Assembly: GCF_003205515.1 (NCBI RefSeq)
Contig: NZ_KZ826481.1
Coordinates: 62,001-126,000 of the forward strand
DNA from: Litorivita pollutaquae
Lineage (GTDB): Bacteria > Pseudomonadota > Alphaproteobacteria > Rhodobacterales > Rhodobacteraceae
Length of the DNA stretch: 64,000 nucleotides
Direction: 5' to 3'
The position numbers and the translations under genes were made by a program. Shown here piece by piece: positions 39,409 to 49,234 of this stretch (position 1 is its first letter; each line of letters opens with the position of its first letter). The notes beneath the pieces are model-generated. The model did no database searches and was not told the DNA's origin. It saw only the letters and a program-made list of their open reading frames with translations.

Positions 39409-39431
39409 CCGCCTCTATTAAGGACCCTCAA

Positions 39432-39935
39432 ATGACCGAATTCCTGCCCCATGAAAAAGGTTTCCATGTCAGTTGGGACCAGATCCACCGTGACAGCCGC
39501 GCGCTGGCGTGGCGCCTTGACGGTCATGGCCCCGATGACGGCGCGTGGAAGGCCGTGGTGGCCATCACCCGCGGCGGCATGGCACCGGCGATGATCGTGG
39601 CGCGCGAATTGGATATCCGCACCGTCGATACGATCTCGGTGAAATCCTACGACAACCAAGATCGCACCGAGGCTGTGGTGCTCAAATCCCCCGACGCCGC
39701 GATGATGGGCGATGGTAGCGGTATCCTCGTCGTCGATGACCTCGTGGACAGCGGCAAGACGCTGGAATTGGTCCGCAGCCTCTATCCCAAAGCGCATTTT
39801 GCCACCGTTTACGCCAAACCCTCCGGCCGCCCGCAGGTCGATACCTTTATCACCGAAGTCAGCCAAGACACGTGGATCTTCTTCCCTTGGGACATGGCGC
39901 TGCAATATGTGCAACCCTATCGCGGCAAGGATTGA
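39432..39935 (+). CDS. gpt: Xanthine phosphoribosyltransferase
   Basis: A 167-residue purine salvage enzyme transferring phosphoribose from PRPP to xanthine (and guanine). The PRPP signature is [15 protein letters not shown], and the [18 protein letters not shown] segment matches the XGPRT N-terminal pyrophosphate loop. [12 protein letters not shown] near the C terminus forms the base pocket region. It is 23 bp downstream of the LysE-like gene and probably the last gene of that unit, as the intergenic repeat pair follows. Confidence 0.9.
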   Translation: MTEFLPHEKGFHVSWDQIHRDSRALAWRLDGHGPDDGAWKAVVAITRGGMAPAMIVARELDIRTVDTISVKSYDNQDRTEAVVLKSPDAAMMGDGSGILVVDDLVDSGKTLELVRSLYPKAHFATVYAKPSGRPQVDTFITEVSQDTWIFFPWDMALQYVQPYRGKD

Positions 39936-39958
39936 GCCGCTCGGGTTTCTTTGAGGTC

Positions 39959-39995
39959 GGAGCCTCCGGCGGGGATATTTACGGAAAATAGAAAG
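39959..39995 (+). repeat. Intergenic repeat, copy 2 (left arm of an inverted pair)
   Basis: GGAGCCTCCGGCGGGGATAT followed by TTACGGAAAATAGAAAG. It matches copy 1 and copy 4 in sequence and faces an inverted copy 13 bases away, so together they can form a long hairpin between gpt and the aminotransferase gene. Confidence 0.75.
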
Positions 39996-40008
39996 TCGCG
40001 CGGCGCTG

Positions 40009-40042
40009 CTTTCTGCTTTCTTCAAATATCCTCGCCGAAGGC
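40009..40042 (-). repeat. Intergenic repeat, copy 3 (inverted)
   Basis: The reverse complement reads GCCTTCGGCGAGGATATTTG then AAGAAAGCAGAAAG. This is a slightly diverged inverted copy of the same element, forming the right arm of the hairpin with 39959-39995. Substitutions are partly compensatory in position, as in palindromic extragenic elements. Confidence 0.7.
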
Positions 40043-40081
40043 ATAAAGTTCTTTTAGACTGCGTCGCAGGAGCCCCGCCCC

Positions 40082-41257
40082 ATGCCATTTTCCAGCACCT
40101 CTGCCACTTTTGCGCCGCCCGTCATGGAAGCGCGCCGATGGCTTGACGGCGTGGATTTCCCTGCTGATCGCCCGTTGATCAACGTCAGTCAGGCCGCCCC
40201 GGTCGAGCCGCCGCATCCGGACCTGCGCGCCGCAATTGCGGATGCGGCGCTGCATAATGATACGGTGCATCTATATGGTCCGGTCTTAGGGTTGCCGGAG
40301 CTTCGCGCCGAAGTCGCAGTTTCGGTCGGCCGGACCTATGACGGTGCGGTCTCGGCGGCACAGGTGGCGATCACCTCAGGCTGCAATCAGGCCTTTGCCG
40401 CCACGATTGACGCGCTTTGCGGAGCGGGCGACGAGGTTATTTTGCCAACGCCATGGTATTTCAACCACAAAATGTGGCTTGATATGTCGGGTGTGCGGGC
40501 CGTGCCATTGGCCACCGACACGGGGCTCATCCCCGATGTCGCGGATGCGGCGGTTTTGATCACGCCGCGCACCCGGGCCATCGTTTTGGTGACGCCAAAC
40601 AATCCGGGCGGCGTGGAATACCCTCCCGCGCTTATCGCGGCATTTGCCGCCCTCGCGCGGGCGCGCGGGATCAAGTTGATCGTCGATGAGACCTACCGCG
40701 ATTTTCATTCCCAATCGGGCGCGCCGCATGATCTGTTTGCCGATCCCGATTGGGCCGATGTGCTGATCCAACTTTATTCGTTTTCCAAGGCATACCGGTT
40801 GACCGGTCACCGGGTCGGCGCGATGGTGGCGGCTAAGGAGACCTTAGCCGAGGTAGAGAAATTTCTCGATACGGTTGCGATTTGCCCCAATCAATTGGGC
40901 CAACATGCCGCGCTTTGGGGGATGCGCCATCTGGGCGATTGGCTCGCAGGAGAACGCGCCGAGATTCTCGCGCGGCGCGCGGCCATTGAGGTGGGGTTTG
41001 CGCCTTTGGCAGCGCAGGGGTGGCGGTTGATGGGCGCGGGGGCCTATTTTGCCTATGTCGCGCATCCCTTTGAGATGCCCTCACATGAATTGGCGCCGCG
41101 ATTGGTACGCGAGGCGGGAATATTGATGCTGCCGGGCACGATGTTCACCCCCGAAGGCGACCCCGCCGGCGCGCGGCAATTGCGCATCGCCTTTGCCAAC
41201 ATCGATGCGGCCGGCATTGATGATATGTATCGCCGCCTCGAGGCGCTTGCGCTCTAA
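40082..41257 (+). CDS. PLP-dependent class I/II aminotransferase
   Basis: A 391-residue fold-type I aminotransferase. TPNNPGG (171-177) binds the cofactor phosphate/ring, VDETYRDF (201-208) holds the pyridine Asp and Tyr, and the Schiff-base Lys236 is in LYSFSKAYRLTGHR. The N-terminal glycine-rich LYGPVLGLPELR motif is typical of aspartate/alanine-type enzymes. The ATG at 40082 has AGGAG upstream. Specificity is unknown. It is preceded by the inverted repeat pair and followed, after 93 bp, by the PpiD-like gene. Confidence 0.9.
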   Translation: MPFSSTSATFAPPVMEARRWLDGVDFPADRPLINVSQAAPVEPPHPDLRAAIADAALHNDTVHLYGPVLGLPELRAEVAVSVGRTYDGAVSAAQVAITSGCNQAFAATIDALCGAGDEVILPTPWYFNHKMWLDMSGVRAVPLATDTGLIPDVADAAVLITPRTRAIVLVTPNNPGGVEYPPALIAAFAALARARGIKLIVDETYRDFHSQSGAPHDLFADPDWADVLIQLYSFSKAYRLTGHRVGAMVAAKETLAEVEKFLDTVAICPNQLGQHAALWGMRHLGDWLAGERAEILARRAAIEVGFAPLAAQGWRLMGAGAYFAYVAHPFEMPSHELAPRLVREAGILMLPGTMFTPEGDPAGARQLRIAFANIDAAGIDDMYRRLEALAL

Positions 41258-41350
41258 CCGTGCGCCGCGCGCATCGCCCCTTGCCCCCTTGCGCGCCACG
41301 GCTTACACATTCGCCAGCGAATTCAAGACAACCCACGAAGGGGATGCGCA

Positions 41351-43195
41351 ATGGCGAGCAGCGGCGGCACAACGAAAACTCTGGTTTGGATCCTGATGGG
41401 CCTGTTGATCCTTGGGCTGGGCGGCTTTGGCGCCACCAACCTGTCGAGCGGTGTGCGCTCTATTGGCAGCGTCGGATCACAAGAAATCAGCGTCGATGAT
41501 TATGCCCGCGCGTTGCAACGCGAATTGCGCGGCATTCAGGCGCAAACCGGCGCGCCGGTCACCTTTTCCCAAGCGCAGGCCGCCGGTTTGGACCAGCGTA
41601 TTCTGTCGCAACTGGTCAACAGCGCCGCGATGGATGACGAGACCATGCGCATGGGCCTGTCCATTGGCGATGCAAACCTAAGCAAGCAAATTTTCGACAT
41701 CCCCAGTTTTCAAGGTGTTGATGGCAATTTTGACCGCGAGGGCTATGCCTATGCTCTGCGCAATGCCGGATTGACCGAGGCGGAATTCGAAGAAGACCTG
41801 CGCCAAGAAACCGCCCGCACATTGGTGCAAGGCGCGGTGATCAGCGGCGTTTCGGTGCCCGCCGCCCATGTCGATGCATTGGTTGATTTTGTCGGGGCAC
41901 GGCGCGATTTCACTTGGGCAAAGTTGACGCAGAAGAACTTAACCGAACCGACCCCTCCCCCCACGGCGGATGAATTGCGCAGCTATCATCAAAGCCACCT
42001 GCCCGATTTCACCTTGCCGGAAATGAAGCGCATCACCTATGCGTGGATCACACCGGACATGATTTTGGACACGGTTGAGGTCGACGAAGCGGCCTTGGCG
42101 GCGCTGTATGACGAGCGTAAGGCCGAGTTCAACACCGAAGAACGCCGTTTGGTCGAACGTCTGGCCTTTGCCGATGAGGCCGCCGCCGAGGCCGCGAAAG
42201 CCGCGATAGAGACCGGCGACAAAAGCTTTGAAGATCTCGTGAGCGATCGCGGATTGGAATTGACCGATGTCGATATGGGCGATGTCGCACGCGGCGATTT
42301 AGGCGCAGCAGCAGATGCGGTCTTTGGCTCGGATGTCGGACAAATCACCGGACCGTTCACCACATCGCTCGGGCCGGCCCTCTATCGCGTGAACGCAATT
42401 TTGCCCGCAGAGGCAAACAGCTTTGACGAGGTCAAAGACAGGCTGCGCGATGAATTGGCGCTCGACCGGGCCCGCCGCGTGATCGAAGCGCAAGCGGAAG
42501 CCATCGATGATATGCTGGCCGGCGGCGCAACGCTTGAGGACGTCGCCAAGGAAACCGAATTGGTTTTGGCGCAGGTCGATTGGCACGCCGAGAGCGGCGA
42601 CGACATTGCCGCCTATCCGGAATTTGACGCCGCAGCAGAGGCGATCACTGCGGACGATTTCCCCGAAGTGGCGGAATTGGAAGACGGTGGAATTTACGCC
42701 ATGCGCCTCGAAGAAATTCTGGCGCCGCGCGCGCAAACCCTCGATGAGGTGCGCGACGCGGTGGCCGCCGCATGGGAAGCGGCAGAAACCGAATCCCGTT
42801 TGCGTGCACAAGCCGAAGCCTTGCTGCCACAGCTTGAAAATGGCGTGGATTTCGCCGGTGTCGGATTGACCGCGACAGTGGAAACCGATGTGTTGCGCAA
42901 CGGGTTTATACCCGGCACGCCGGAGGATTATCTTGAGCAGGTCTTTGACATGGCGCTCGGCGATATCCTGATTACCAATGCCTTTGGCGGGGTGATCATC
43001 ACGCGATTGGATGCGCAAAACGGCCCGGATATGGACAATGGCGATGTTGCCGCTCTGGCCGCCTCTTTGCGCGAACAGGCCCAAGCCGCCGTGGCACAAG
43101 ACATCTACGAGGCCTATATTCGCGACATTCGTTCGCGGGTGGATGTGAACCTCAACACCCAAGCGGTGAATGCGGTCAACGCTTCGCTGCAATAA
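41351..43195 (+). CDS. PpiD-like membrane-anchored peptidyl-prolyl isomerase
   Basis: A 614-residue periplasmic foldase anchored by one N-terminal helix (about 8-30, LVWILMGLLILGLGGFGA). A SurA_N-type chaperone domain (about 40-165) precedes a parvulin-type domain (about 245-370), followed by a long acidic C-terminal region that may be another parvulin-like or chaperone module. It should assist folding of secreted proteins at the outer face of the inner membrane. The ATG at 41351 is preceded by AAGGGG. It is 89 bp upstream of trpE on the same strand, which matches other Rhodobacterales. Confidence 0.87.
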   Translation: MASSGGTTKTLVWILMGLLILGLGGFGATNLSSGVRSIGSVGSQEISVDDYARALQRELRGIQAQTGAPVTFSQAQAAGLDQRILSQLVNSAAMDDETMRMGLSIGDANLSKQIFDIPSFQGVDGNFDREGYAYALRNAGLTEAEFEEDLRQETARTLVQGAVISGVSVPAAHVDALVDFVGARRDFTWAKLTQKNLTEPTPPPTADELRSYHQSHLPDFTLPEMKRITYAWITPDMILDTVEVDEAALAALYDERKAEFNTEERRLVERLAFADEAAAEAAKAAIETGDKSFEDLVSDRGLELTDVDMGDVARGDLGAAADAVFGSDVGQITGPFTTSLGPALYRVNAILPAEANSFDEVKDRLRDELALDRARRVIEAQAEAIDDMLAGGATLEDVAKETELVLAQVDWHAESGDDIAAYPEFDAAAEAITADDFPEVAELEDGGIYAMRLEEILAPRAQTLDEVRDAVAAAWEAAETESRLRAQAEALLPQLENGVDFAGVGLTATVETDVLRNGFIPGTPEDYLEQVFDMALGDILITNAFGGVIITRLDAQNGPDMDNGDVAALAASLREQAQAAVAQDIYEAYIRDIRSRVDVNLNTQAVNAVNASLQ

Positions 43196-43284
43196 CCCAT
43201 TGCGGCGCGGCCTGCCCGCGCCGCCACATGATCTGCCTTGGCGCGCCGCGCGCGAAGGCGGCCCAAGACAAAGACCGGATCACG

Positions 43285-44796
43285 ATGGAACTGACTCCTT
43301 CTTACGACGCGTTTGCCGAACGGTTTGACGCCGGTGAAAATCAAATCGTCTATACCCGCCTTGCGGCTGATCTCGATACACCGGTGACCTTGATGCTCAA
43401 GCTGACCGGCGCGGGCAAGGATACCTTCATGCTCGACAGCGTGACGGGTGGGGAAATTCGCGGGCGGTATTCGATCATCGGGATGAAGCCGGACCTGGTC
43501 TGGCAATGTCACGGCACATCGGCGCGAATCAATCGCGCGGCCCGGTTTGATGCCAACGCATGGGTGGATGAGGCCGCCGATCCGCTGACCTCGCTGCGCG
43601 CCCTGATTGCCGAAAGCCGGATCGATATTCCCGAAGATCTGCCCGCCGCCTCTGCGGGGGTTTTTGGATATCTGGGATACGACATGATCCGTTTGGTGGA
43701 ACATCTGCCCGATCTGAACCCCGACCCGCTTGGATTGCCCGATGCGGTGATGATGCGCCCCTCGGTGATCGCCATCCTGGACGGCGCCAAAAGCGAGGTG
43801 ATCATCGTCTCGCCGGCCTATGTGGGTGCCGGTCAATCGGCGCGCGCGGCCTATGCACAGGCCGCCGAACGGGTTTCGGATGCGGTGCGTGATCTGGAAC
43901 GCGCCCTGCCCCATCATGCGCGCGATCTGGGCGAGGCGCATGAGGATGCCGAACCGGTGTCGAATTTCTCAAAACCTGCCTATTTGGAGGCGGTCGAGAA
44001 AGCCAAGGAATACATCCGCGCCGGCGATATTTTCCAGGTTGTGCCTTCACAGCGTTGGACGCAGAATTTTTCGCAGCCGCCCTTTGCCCTATACCGCAGC
44101 CTGCGCCGCACCAATCCTTCGCCCTTCATGTTCTATTTCAATTTCGGCGGCTTTCAGGTGATCGGCGCCAGCCCCGAAATATTGGTCCGCGTGTTTGGCA
44201 AAGAGGTGACCATCCGCCCGATCGCCGGTACCCGCCCGCGCGGGGCCACGCCGGAGGAAGACCGTGCCTTGGAAGCGGATCTTTTGGCCGACAAAAAGGA
44301 ATTGGCCGAACACCTGATGCTGCTCGATCTGGGCCGCAATGACACCGGGCGGGTGTCGAAAATCGGCACGGTGCATCCCACCGAGAAATTCACCATCGAA
44401 CGCTATAGCCATGTCATGCATATCGTCTCCAATGTGGTCGGTGAATTGGCCGACGATCAGGATGCGCTTTCAGCGCTGCTCGCCGGTCTGCCCGCCGGCA
44501 CGGTGTCGGGCGCGCCAAAGGTCCGCGCGATGGAGATCATCGACGAGTTGGAGCCGGAAAAGCGCGGCGTTTACGGCGGCGGTGTCGGATATTTCAGCGG
44601 CAATGGCGATATGGATATTTGCATCGCCCTGCGCACCGCGATCGTGAAGGATCAAAAGCTCTATATTCAAGCTGGCGGCGGCGTGGTCTATGACAGCGAT
44701 CCGGAGGCCGAATACCAAGAGACCGTGCATAAATCCAACGCCATCCGCCGCGCCGCCGCCGATGCCGCGCGGTTCACCGGCAATGGCAATGGTTAA
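43285..44796 (+). CDS. trpE: Anthranilate synthase component I
   Basis: A 503-residue chorismate-binding subunit making anthranilate with ammonia from TrpG. The C-terminal chorismate domain has PSPFMFYFNFGGFQVIGASP, RPIAGTRPRG, LLDLGRNDTGRV, FTIERYSHVMHIVSNV and GAPKVRAMEIIDELEP. The N-terminal feedback site keeps Pro33 and Ser52, but the usual L-L-E-S reads M-L-D-S (49-52). The ATG at 43285 (MELTPSYD) is chosen; the longer frame is basic. It is separated from trpGDC by the minus-strand deacetylase gene. Confidence 0.96.
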   Translation: MELTPSYDAFAERFDAGENQIVYTRLAADLDTPVTLMLKLTGAGKDTFMLDSVTGGEIRGRYSIIGMKPDLVWQCHGTSARINRAARFDANAWVDEAADPLTSLRALIAESRIDIPEDLPAASAGVFGYLGYDMIRLVEHLPDLNPDPLGLPDAVMMRPSVIAILDGAKSEVIIVSPAYVGAGQSARAAYAQAAERVSDAVRDLERALPHHARDLGEAHEDAEPVSNFSKPAYLEAVEKAKEYIRAGDIFQVVPSQRWTQNFSQPPFALYRSLRRTNPSPFMFYFNFGGFQVIGASPEILVRVFGKEVTIRPIAGTRPRGATPEEDRALEADLLADKKELAEHLMLLDLGRNDTGRVSKIGTVHPTEKFTIERYSHVMHIVSNVVGELADDQDALSALLAGLPAGTVSGAPKVRAMEIIDELEPEKRGVYGGGVGYFSGNGDMDICIALRTAIVKDQKLYIQAGGGVVYDSDPEAEYQETVHKSNAIRRAAADAARFTGNGNG

Positions 44797-45081
44797 GGCG
44801 CATAAGTATTCCCGATAGGGCGACGCCGGCCGGTCACAGCCCCAAGAAGTCATTTGAATGGACCGCATAGGCCTTGCCGGCCTCGCCCCTATATGAGCCC
44901 GCCGCTGCGCCGGTCACCGCAGCGCAGGGTGCCATGCGCAATCTGACAGCCGGCAGGCGGCGTTATGCTCGCCCCGCCATAATGGCATCCCTCTGCCTGT
45001 CATGTTGCGCGATGCGCCAAAACAGGCGGCTAAAACGGGTTGGTATGATGCGACGGACCGACGTGAGCAACAGTAGGGCTC

Positions 45082-47160
45082 TCATTCAGGTGCGGCGGCT
45101 TTCAATATCCCCGAGATGGGCGCAAGCGCCACCCGTTCCGCGCGGTCGGCCTGTCCCCATATATGCAGCGCCGAAATCGTATCGGCCCGCAACCGGCCAA
45201 TCATCACCACGCCTTCGCCGTCTTGCGCGGCATGGAACGCCGCATGATCGAGAAAACGGCGGATCACCCGCGGGCCTTGCCCCTCGGCATCGACATCCCG
45301 GAACACCGTGGTCGTCGGCACGCCCTCATCCGCAGCGATTTTCACACCTGAATTCAACCCCTTGGATTCCAAGATCAACCCATGCCCGGTGGCCGACAGG
45401 ATCGAGGCCAGTTGCAGGCTCATATCGCGGTTGCCTTGCAATCCATTGCCAATGCCCTCAATCACCGCGACTGCCTGTGGCACCCGGCGCAGCAACGCGG
45501 ACATGGCGACCTCGGTATCGGCGGCGGTCGACGCTGGCGGAAGGTCGGTCAGGGCCAAGACCTCATATCCGGCATTGCGATAGCCCTCTGCGGCCTGTGC
45601 CGCGCCGTCCCATGCGGTGTCGATGGCGATGGAAATCGGGTATGGGAAATGGCCAAGCGCCTTTTGTCCCATGCCGTTTCGACCAAGGCCGGTTTTGCCA
45701 TCGTCGATCAACACAATCGACATCAAGGGTTTGCCTTCGGGGTTTTCAAATGGTTCGGCATAGCGCTGCCAACGCGGGATATCGGCGTTCTGGGCCGTCT
45801 CATCCTGCGGCGCTGTGGTCGCATTCGGCAAGGCGGATTTGCCTGCACCGACAGCGTTACGCTGTGTGATCAATGAGCTGCCGCCGCCGAGGGTGCCGGC
45901 CGGTTTGCCAATTTTCGGCCGCAGCGCCGCGACGACATCGCCGCCGGTCCCGGAGAGGCCGCCGCCCGCTGCCGCCCCTGATTCTGCCGCGCCTTCTGCA
46001 GGCTGGGGCGCCGCATCTGCGGCTTCGGCGCGGGTCACGGGATCATCTGTGCGCGGTAAGCTGGAAACTTTGGGCAGGGCGGCGGCGCGTCCTGTCCCAT
46101 CTGCGGTCTGCGCCTTTGGCGCAGTGCCCGCAGCGGGGTCAAGCCGGGGGCTGAGCGCGGCGTCAGCCTCCGCAGCGCGATCGGGCACCGCCGATCGGGA
46201 CTGTGCCTCCGGCTCTTGATCCGCATCGGATTCAGGCTGCGCATCAAGATCCCCCGCCCCCGTTTGCGCGCCTGCGGCGGCGGGCGATTGGGGGGCATCG
46301 GTCATGGCTTGCGGCGCGCGGTCGGCGGCTGCGTTATCTGGTTTTGCACCCTGCTCGCCCGTGGTTTTATTGGCCTCGGATGCACCGGCACCGGTACCGG
46401 GACTGGAGGTCGTAGGTGTTCCAACCGGTGTTTCAATTTGCGACAAATCGCCAGCGGGAAAAGCGCTTTGCGGCGCGTCGGCTTTCGGGGCAGCAGGCTG
46501 CGCAGGATTGGTCGAGATCGACAGATCGCCTTCAACCGGCGGCGCAGGCGGGGCGGCGGCTTGCGGGCTGGGATAGACTGGCGCTTCGCCTTCGACTGCA
46601 TTCGCGGGACTGTTGCCTGCGCTTGGCGGCACCTCCTCCGGTGCGTTGGGCGCGCGCGCAGCAGAACCGACCTGCGGCACGGCAGCCGGTGCGGTATCAA
46701 CACGGGCCGAGGCCGAAGAATCGGAAACCGGCAGATTTAAATTAGGGGCACTGCCGCCCTGAGGGGCGGCATCAACCGATGGCAGCGCCGTGCCAGTTCC
46801 GGTTCCGGTCCGCTCACCGAGCGAGCCCTGCCCGGCGGACTGCCGATTCGAGCCGGTTGGTGCGGTGTTGGAGGAAGTTTGCGCCGCATCTTGACCGGCG
46901 GTCTGATCCGGATCCGCATTCTCAAAGGTGGTGCGCGCATCGCCTTGCGCACCGTCCGGCGCGCCGGTCTGCCCTTCATCGTCAGATGCCGGTTCGGATG
47001 AGGTGTCGGATGTTGGAGCGAGAGCCTGCGCGGGCGCATTTTGCACGTCTGCGGGCCGATCCGCAGTTGGCCCAACGGGGCCAAAAGCCACCGACAGACC
47101 CGCCGCAGCCAAAACCGATACCACCGCGCCGAGACTGACACCTGAGAGAAATCCTCGCAC
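45082..47160 (-). CDS. Divergent polysaccharide deacetylase family protein (YibQ-like)
   Basis: A 692-residue protein. An N-terminal hydrophobic helix (about 1-28, FLSGVSLGAVVSVLAAAGLS) anchors or exports it, residues about 35-480 are a long Ala/Pro/Gln/Asp-rich low-complexity linker, and the C-terminal 210 residues carry the divergent polysaccharide deacetylase (DUF610) fold: MSIVLIDDGKTGLGRNGM, FPYPISIAIDTAWDGA, GYEVLALTDLPP and GLILESKGLNSG. The GTG at 47160 has GAGGAA upstream and puts the helix at the N terminus; the in-frame frame extending to 47229 is basic. Gene order trpE-(this gene)-trpGDC is known from Rhodobacter. Confidence 0.85.
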   Translation of the reverse strand: MRGFLSGVSLGAVVSVLAAAGLSVAFGPVGPTADRPADVQNAPAQALAPTSDTSSEPASDDEGQTGAPDGAQGDARTTFENADPDQTAGQDAAQTSSNTAPTGSNRQSAGQGSLGERTGTGTGTALPSVDAAPQGGSAPNLNLPVSDSSASARVDTAPAAVPQVGSAARAPNAPEEVPPSAGNSPANAVEGEAPVYPSPQAAAPPAPPVEGDLSISTNPAQPAAPKADAPQSAFPAGDLSQIETPVGTPTTSSPGTGAGASEANKTTGEQGAKPDNAAADRAPQAMTDAPQSPAAAGAQTGAGDLDAQPESDADQEPEAQSRSAVPDRAAEADAALSPRLDPAAGTAPKAQTADGTGRAAALPKVSSLPRTDDPVTRAEAADAAPQPAEGAAESGAAAGGGLSGTGGDVVAALRPKIGKPAGTLGGGSSLITQRNAVGAGKSALPNATTAPQDETAQNADIPRWQRYAEPFENPEGKPLMSIVLIDDGKTGLGRNGMGQKALGHFPYPISIAIDTAWDGAAQAAEGYRNAGYEVLALTDLPPASTAADTEVAMSALLRRVPQAVAVIEGIGNGLQGNRDMSLQLASILSATGHGLILESKGLNSGVKIAADEGVPTTTVFRDVDAEGQGPRVIRRFLDHAAFHAAQDGEGVVMIGRLRADTISALHIWGQADRAERVALAPISGILKAAAPE

Positions 47161-47447
47161 TACCGTTCCTCGCCTTTTGTCCTCACCCGCCGCCTTGGCA
47201 AACCGCCTGCGACATATCATTGTTACCAAGCGATGACAGCATTGAACACCGCCGCCGGATTGTGCGGCGCATCTGTGCCATGATCCACTCGGCGAGGCCC
47301 ACTATACGAACCCGCTGCACGAAATTGAGCAACAGTTCCGACCGATCTCGTCCCCTGCCCCTCTTGACGCTCCGGCGTAAGCCTGAACAAGTATAACGCG
47401 ACATTAAGGCGGGCCTCCAGCCCCGACAATCCGCAAAGTGGGACAAG

Positions 47448-48029
47448 ATGCTGCTCCTGATCGATAATTACGACAGTTTCACCTATAACCTCGTGCATTA
47501 TTTGGGCGAATTGGGCACCGAAGTGGTGGTCAAACGCAATGATGCCATCGATGTGCAAGAGGCGATGGCCATGAAACCGGCGGGGATTTTGCTATCTCCG
47601 GGGCCGAAAGATCCGGCGCAGGCCGGAATTTGCCTTGCGCTGACCCATGCAGCGGCGGACACGGCGACGCCTCTGATGGGGGTGTGCCTTGGGCATCAAA
47701 CCATTGGCGAGGCCTTTGGTGGCAAGGTGGTGCGCCACAGTGAAATCGTCCATGGCAAGATCGGCCATATCAAACATGGCGGCGCGGGGGTGTTTGCCGG
47801 TTTGCCCTCGCCGTTTGATGCCACGCGCTATCATTCGCTTGTGGTTGACCGGGCCACGTTGCCCGATTGTCTGGATGTAACAGCGGAATTGGACGACGGC
47901 ACGATCATGGGGTTGCAACATAAAACATTGCCGATCCACGGCGTGCAATTCCACCCCGAAAGCATCGCCTCCGAGCATGGGCACAGGTTGCTGCAAAACT
48001 TCACCGATCTGTTGCAGGTGGCGGCATGA
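47448..48029 (+). CDS. trpG: Anthranilate synthase component II (glutamine amidotransferase)
   Basis: A 193-residue class I amidotransferase supplying ammonia to TrpE. The nucleophile is Cys80 in [15 protein letters not shown], and the His-Glu pair is in [13 protein letters not shown]. It starts the trpG-trpD-trpC-moaC-(GIY-YIG)-moeA run. The stop overlaps trpD as ATGA. The 287-bp gap upstream is divergent from the deacetylase gene; a TTGACG and a TATAAC are present, but 22 bp apart, too far for a standard promoter, and no leader peptide rich in Trp was seen. Confidence 0.96.
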   Translation: MLLLIDNYDSFTYNLVHYLGELGTEVVVKRNDAIDVQEAMAMKPAGILLSPGPKDPAQAGICLALTHAAADTATPLMGVCLGHQTIGEAFGGKVVRHSEIVHGKIGHIKHGGAGVFAGLPSPFDATRYHSLVVDRATLPDCLDVTAELDDGTIMGLQHKTLPIHGVQFHPESIASEHGHRLLQNFTDLLQVAA

Positions 48030-49045
48030 GCGATATTCTCAAACCATTGATCGGCACCGCCGCCGATCGCCCCCTAACCCGCGCCGAGGCCGAGACGGCC
48101 TTTGGGGAATTGTTTGCCGGCACGGCAACACCCAGCCAGATCGGCGGGCTGCTCATGGCGCTGCGCACACGCGGCGAAACGGTCGATGAATTCGCGGCCG
48201 CAGCGGCCGTCATGCGGGCCAATTGTGTGCCCGTGCGGGCCCCCGACGGCGCGATGGACATCGTCGGCACCGGCGGCGACGGCAAGCATACGCTGAACAT
48301 CTCGACAGCGGCGGCCTTTGTTGTGGCCGGTGCCGGCGTGCCGGTGGCCAAACATGGCAACCGGAATTTGAGCTCGAAATCCGGCGCATCGGATGCTTTG
48401 GGCGCGATGGGTGTCAATGTCATGGTCGGGGCGGATGTGGTGGAAACCGCGTTGGACGAGATCGGCATCGCCTTTATGATGGCGCCCATGCACCATCCGG
48501 CGAACAAACATGTGATGCCGACGCGGACGGAATTGGGCACCCGGACGATTTTCAACATTCTGGGGCCTTTGACCAATCCGGCAGGGGTCAAATTCCAACT
48601 GACCGGCGCGTTTTCGCGCGATTTGATCCGGCCGATGGCCGACGTCTTGCGGCAACTGGGCAGCACCCGCGCATGGTTGGTGCATGGATCGGACGGCACC
48701 GACGAATTGGCGATCTCCGGCATCTCTTGGGTCGCGGCCTTGGAGGCGGATGGCACCATCCGCGAGGTGGAAGTGCATCCCGAAGATTTCGGCCTTCCGG
48801 TGCACCCGTTCGAGGACATCATCGGCGGCACGCCGGAAGAAAATGGCAAAGCCTTTGCGGGGCTTTTGGCGGGCGAGAAATCCGCCTACCGCGATGCGGT
48901 TTTGCTCAATGCGGCGGCGGCATTGACCGTGCAGGGCGCGGCGCGCGATATAAAAGAAGGCGTGGCCATGGCGGCGCAGAGCATCGACAGCGGCGCGGCG
49001 CGAGCCAAGATCGAGGGGCTGGCGCGGATCACTTCGGCGGCGTGA
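48026..49045 (+). CDS. trpD: Anthranilate phosphoribosyltransferase
   Basis: A 339-residue transferase adding PRPP to anthranilate. The glycine-rich loop [14 protein letters not shown] and the [20 protein letters not shown] segment are intact, as is [13 protein letters not shown] (here [12 protein letters not shown]). It overlaps trpG by four bases. It is followed after 189 bp, including an intergenic repeat, by trpC. Confidence 0.96.
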   Translation: MSDILKPLIGTAADRPLTRAEAETAFGELFAGTATPSQIGGLLMALRTRGETVDEFAAAAAVMRANCVPVRAPDGAMDIVGTGGDGKHTLNISTAAAFVVAGAGVPVAKHGNRNLSSKSGASDALGAMGVNVMVGADVVETALDEIGIAFMMAPMHHPANKHVMPTRTELGTRTIFNILGPLTNPAGVKFQLTGAFSRDLIRPMADVLRQLGSTRAWLVHGSDGTDELAISGISWVAALEADGTIREVEVHPEDFGLPVHPFEDIIGGTPEENGKAFAGLLAGEKSAYRDAVLLNAAAALTVQGAARDIKEGVAMAAQSIDSGAARAKIEGLARITSAA

Positions 49046-49107
49046 GCGCGGCGCGGCGTAGGAGCCGCGCGGGCCGGAAATCGCGGGATCGCTTGGGGCG
49101 CAGCTGC

Positions 49108-49141
49108 GCCTCCGGCGGGGATATTTTGGGAAAATAGAAAG
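49108..49141 (+). repeat. Intergenic repeat, copy 4
   Basis: GCCTCCGGCGGGGATATTTT then GGGAAAATAGAAAG, in the trpD-trpC gap within the operon. Being transcribed, it could act on the RNA, but this single copy has no inverted partner nearby. Confidence 0.75.
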
Positions 49142-49234
49142 CGCGGCACGACACAGATCAGCACGGCCCTTTTATCGCCATCAAAGGCGAAGGTCGGGCT
49201 TTCCTTTGCGGGCGCTGCGCGCTAGGTCTTGAAC

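Noticed and set aside
47161-47447. A tryptophan attenuator in front of trpG
   Set aside because: No leader peptide with consecutive Trp codons and no terminator/antiterminator pair was seen.
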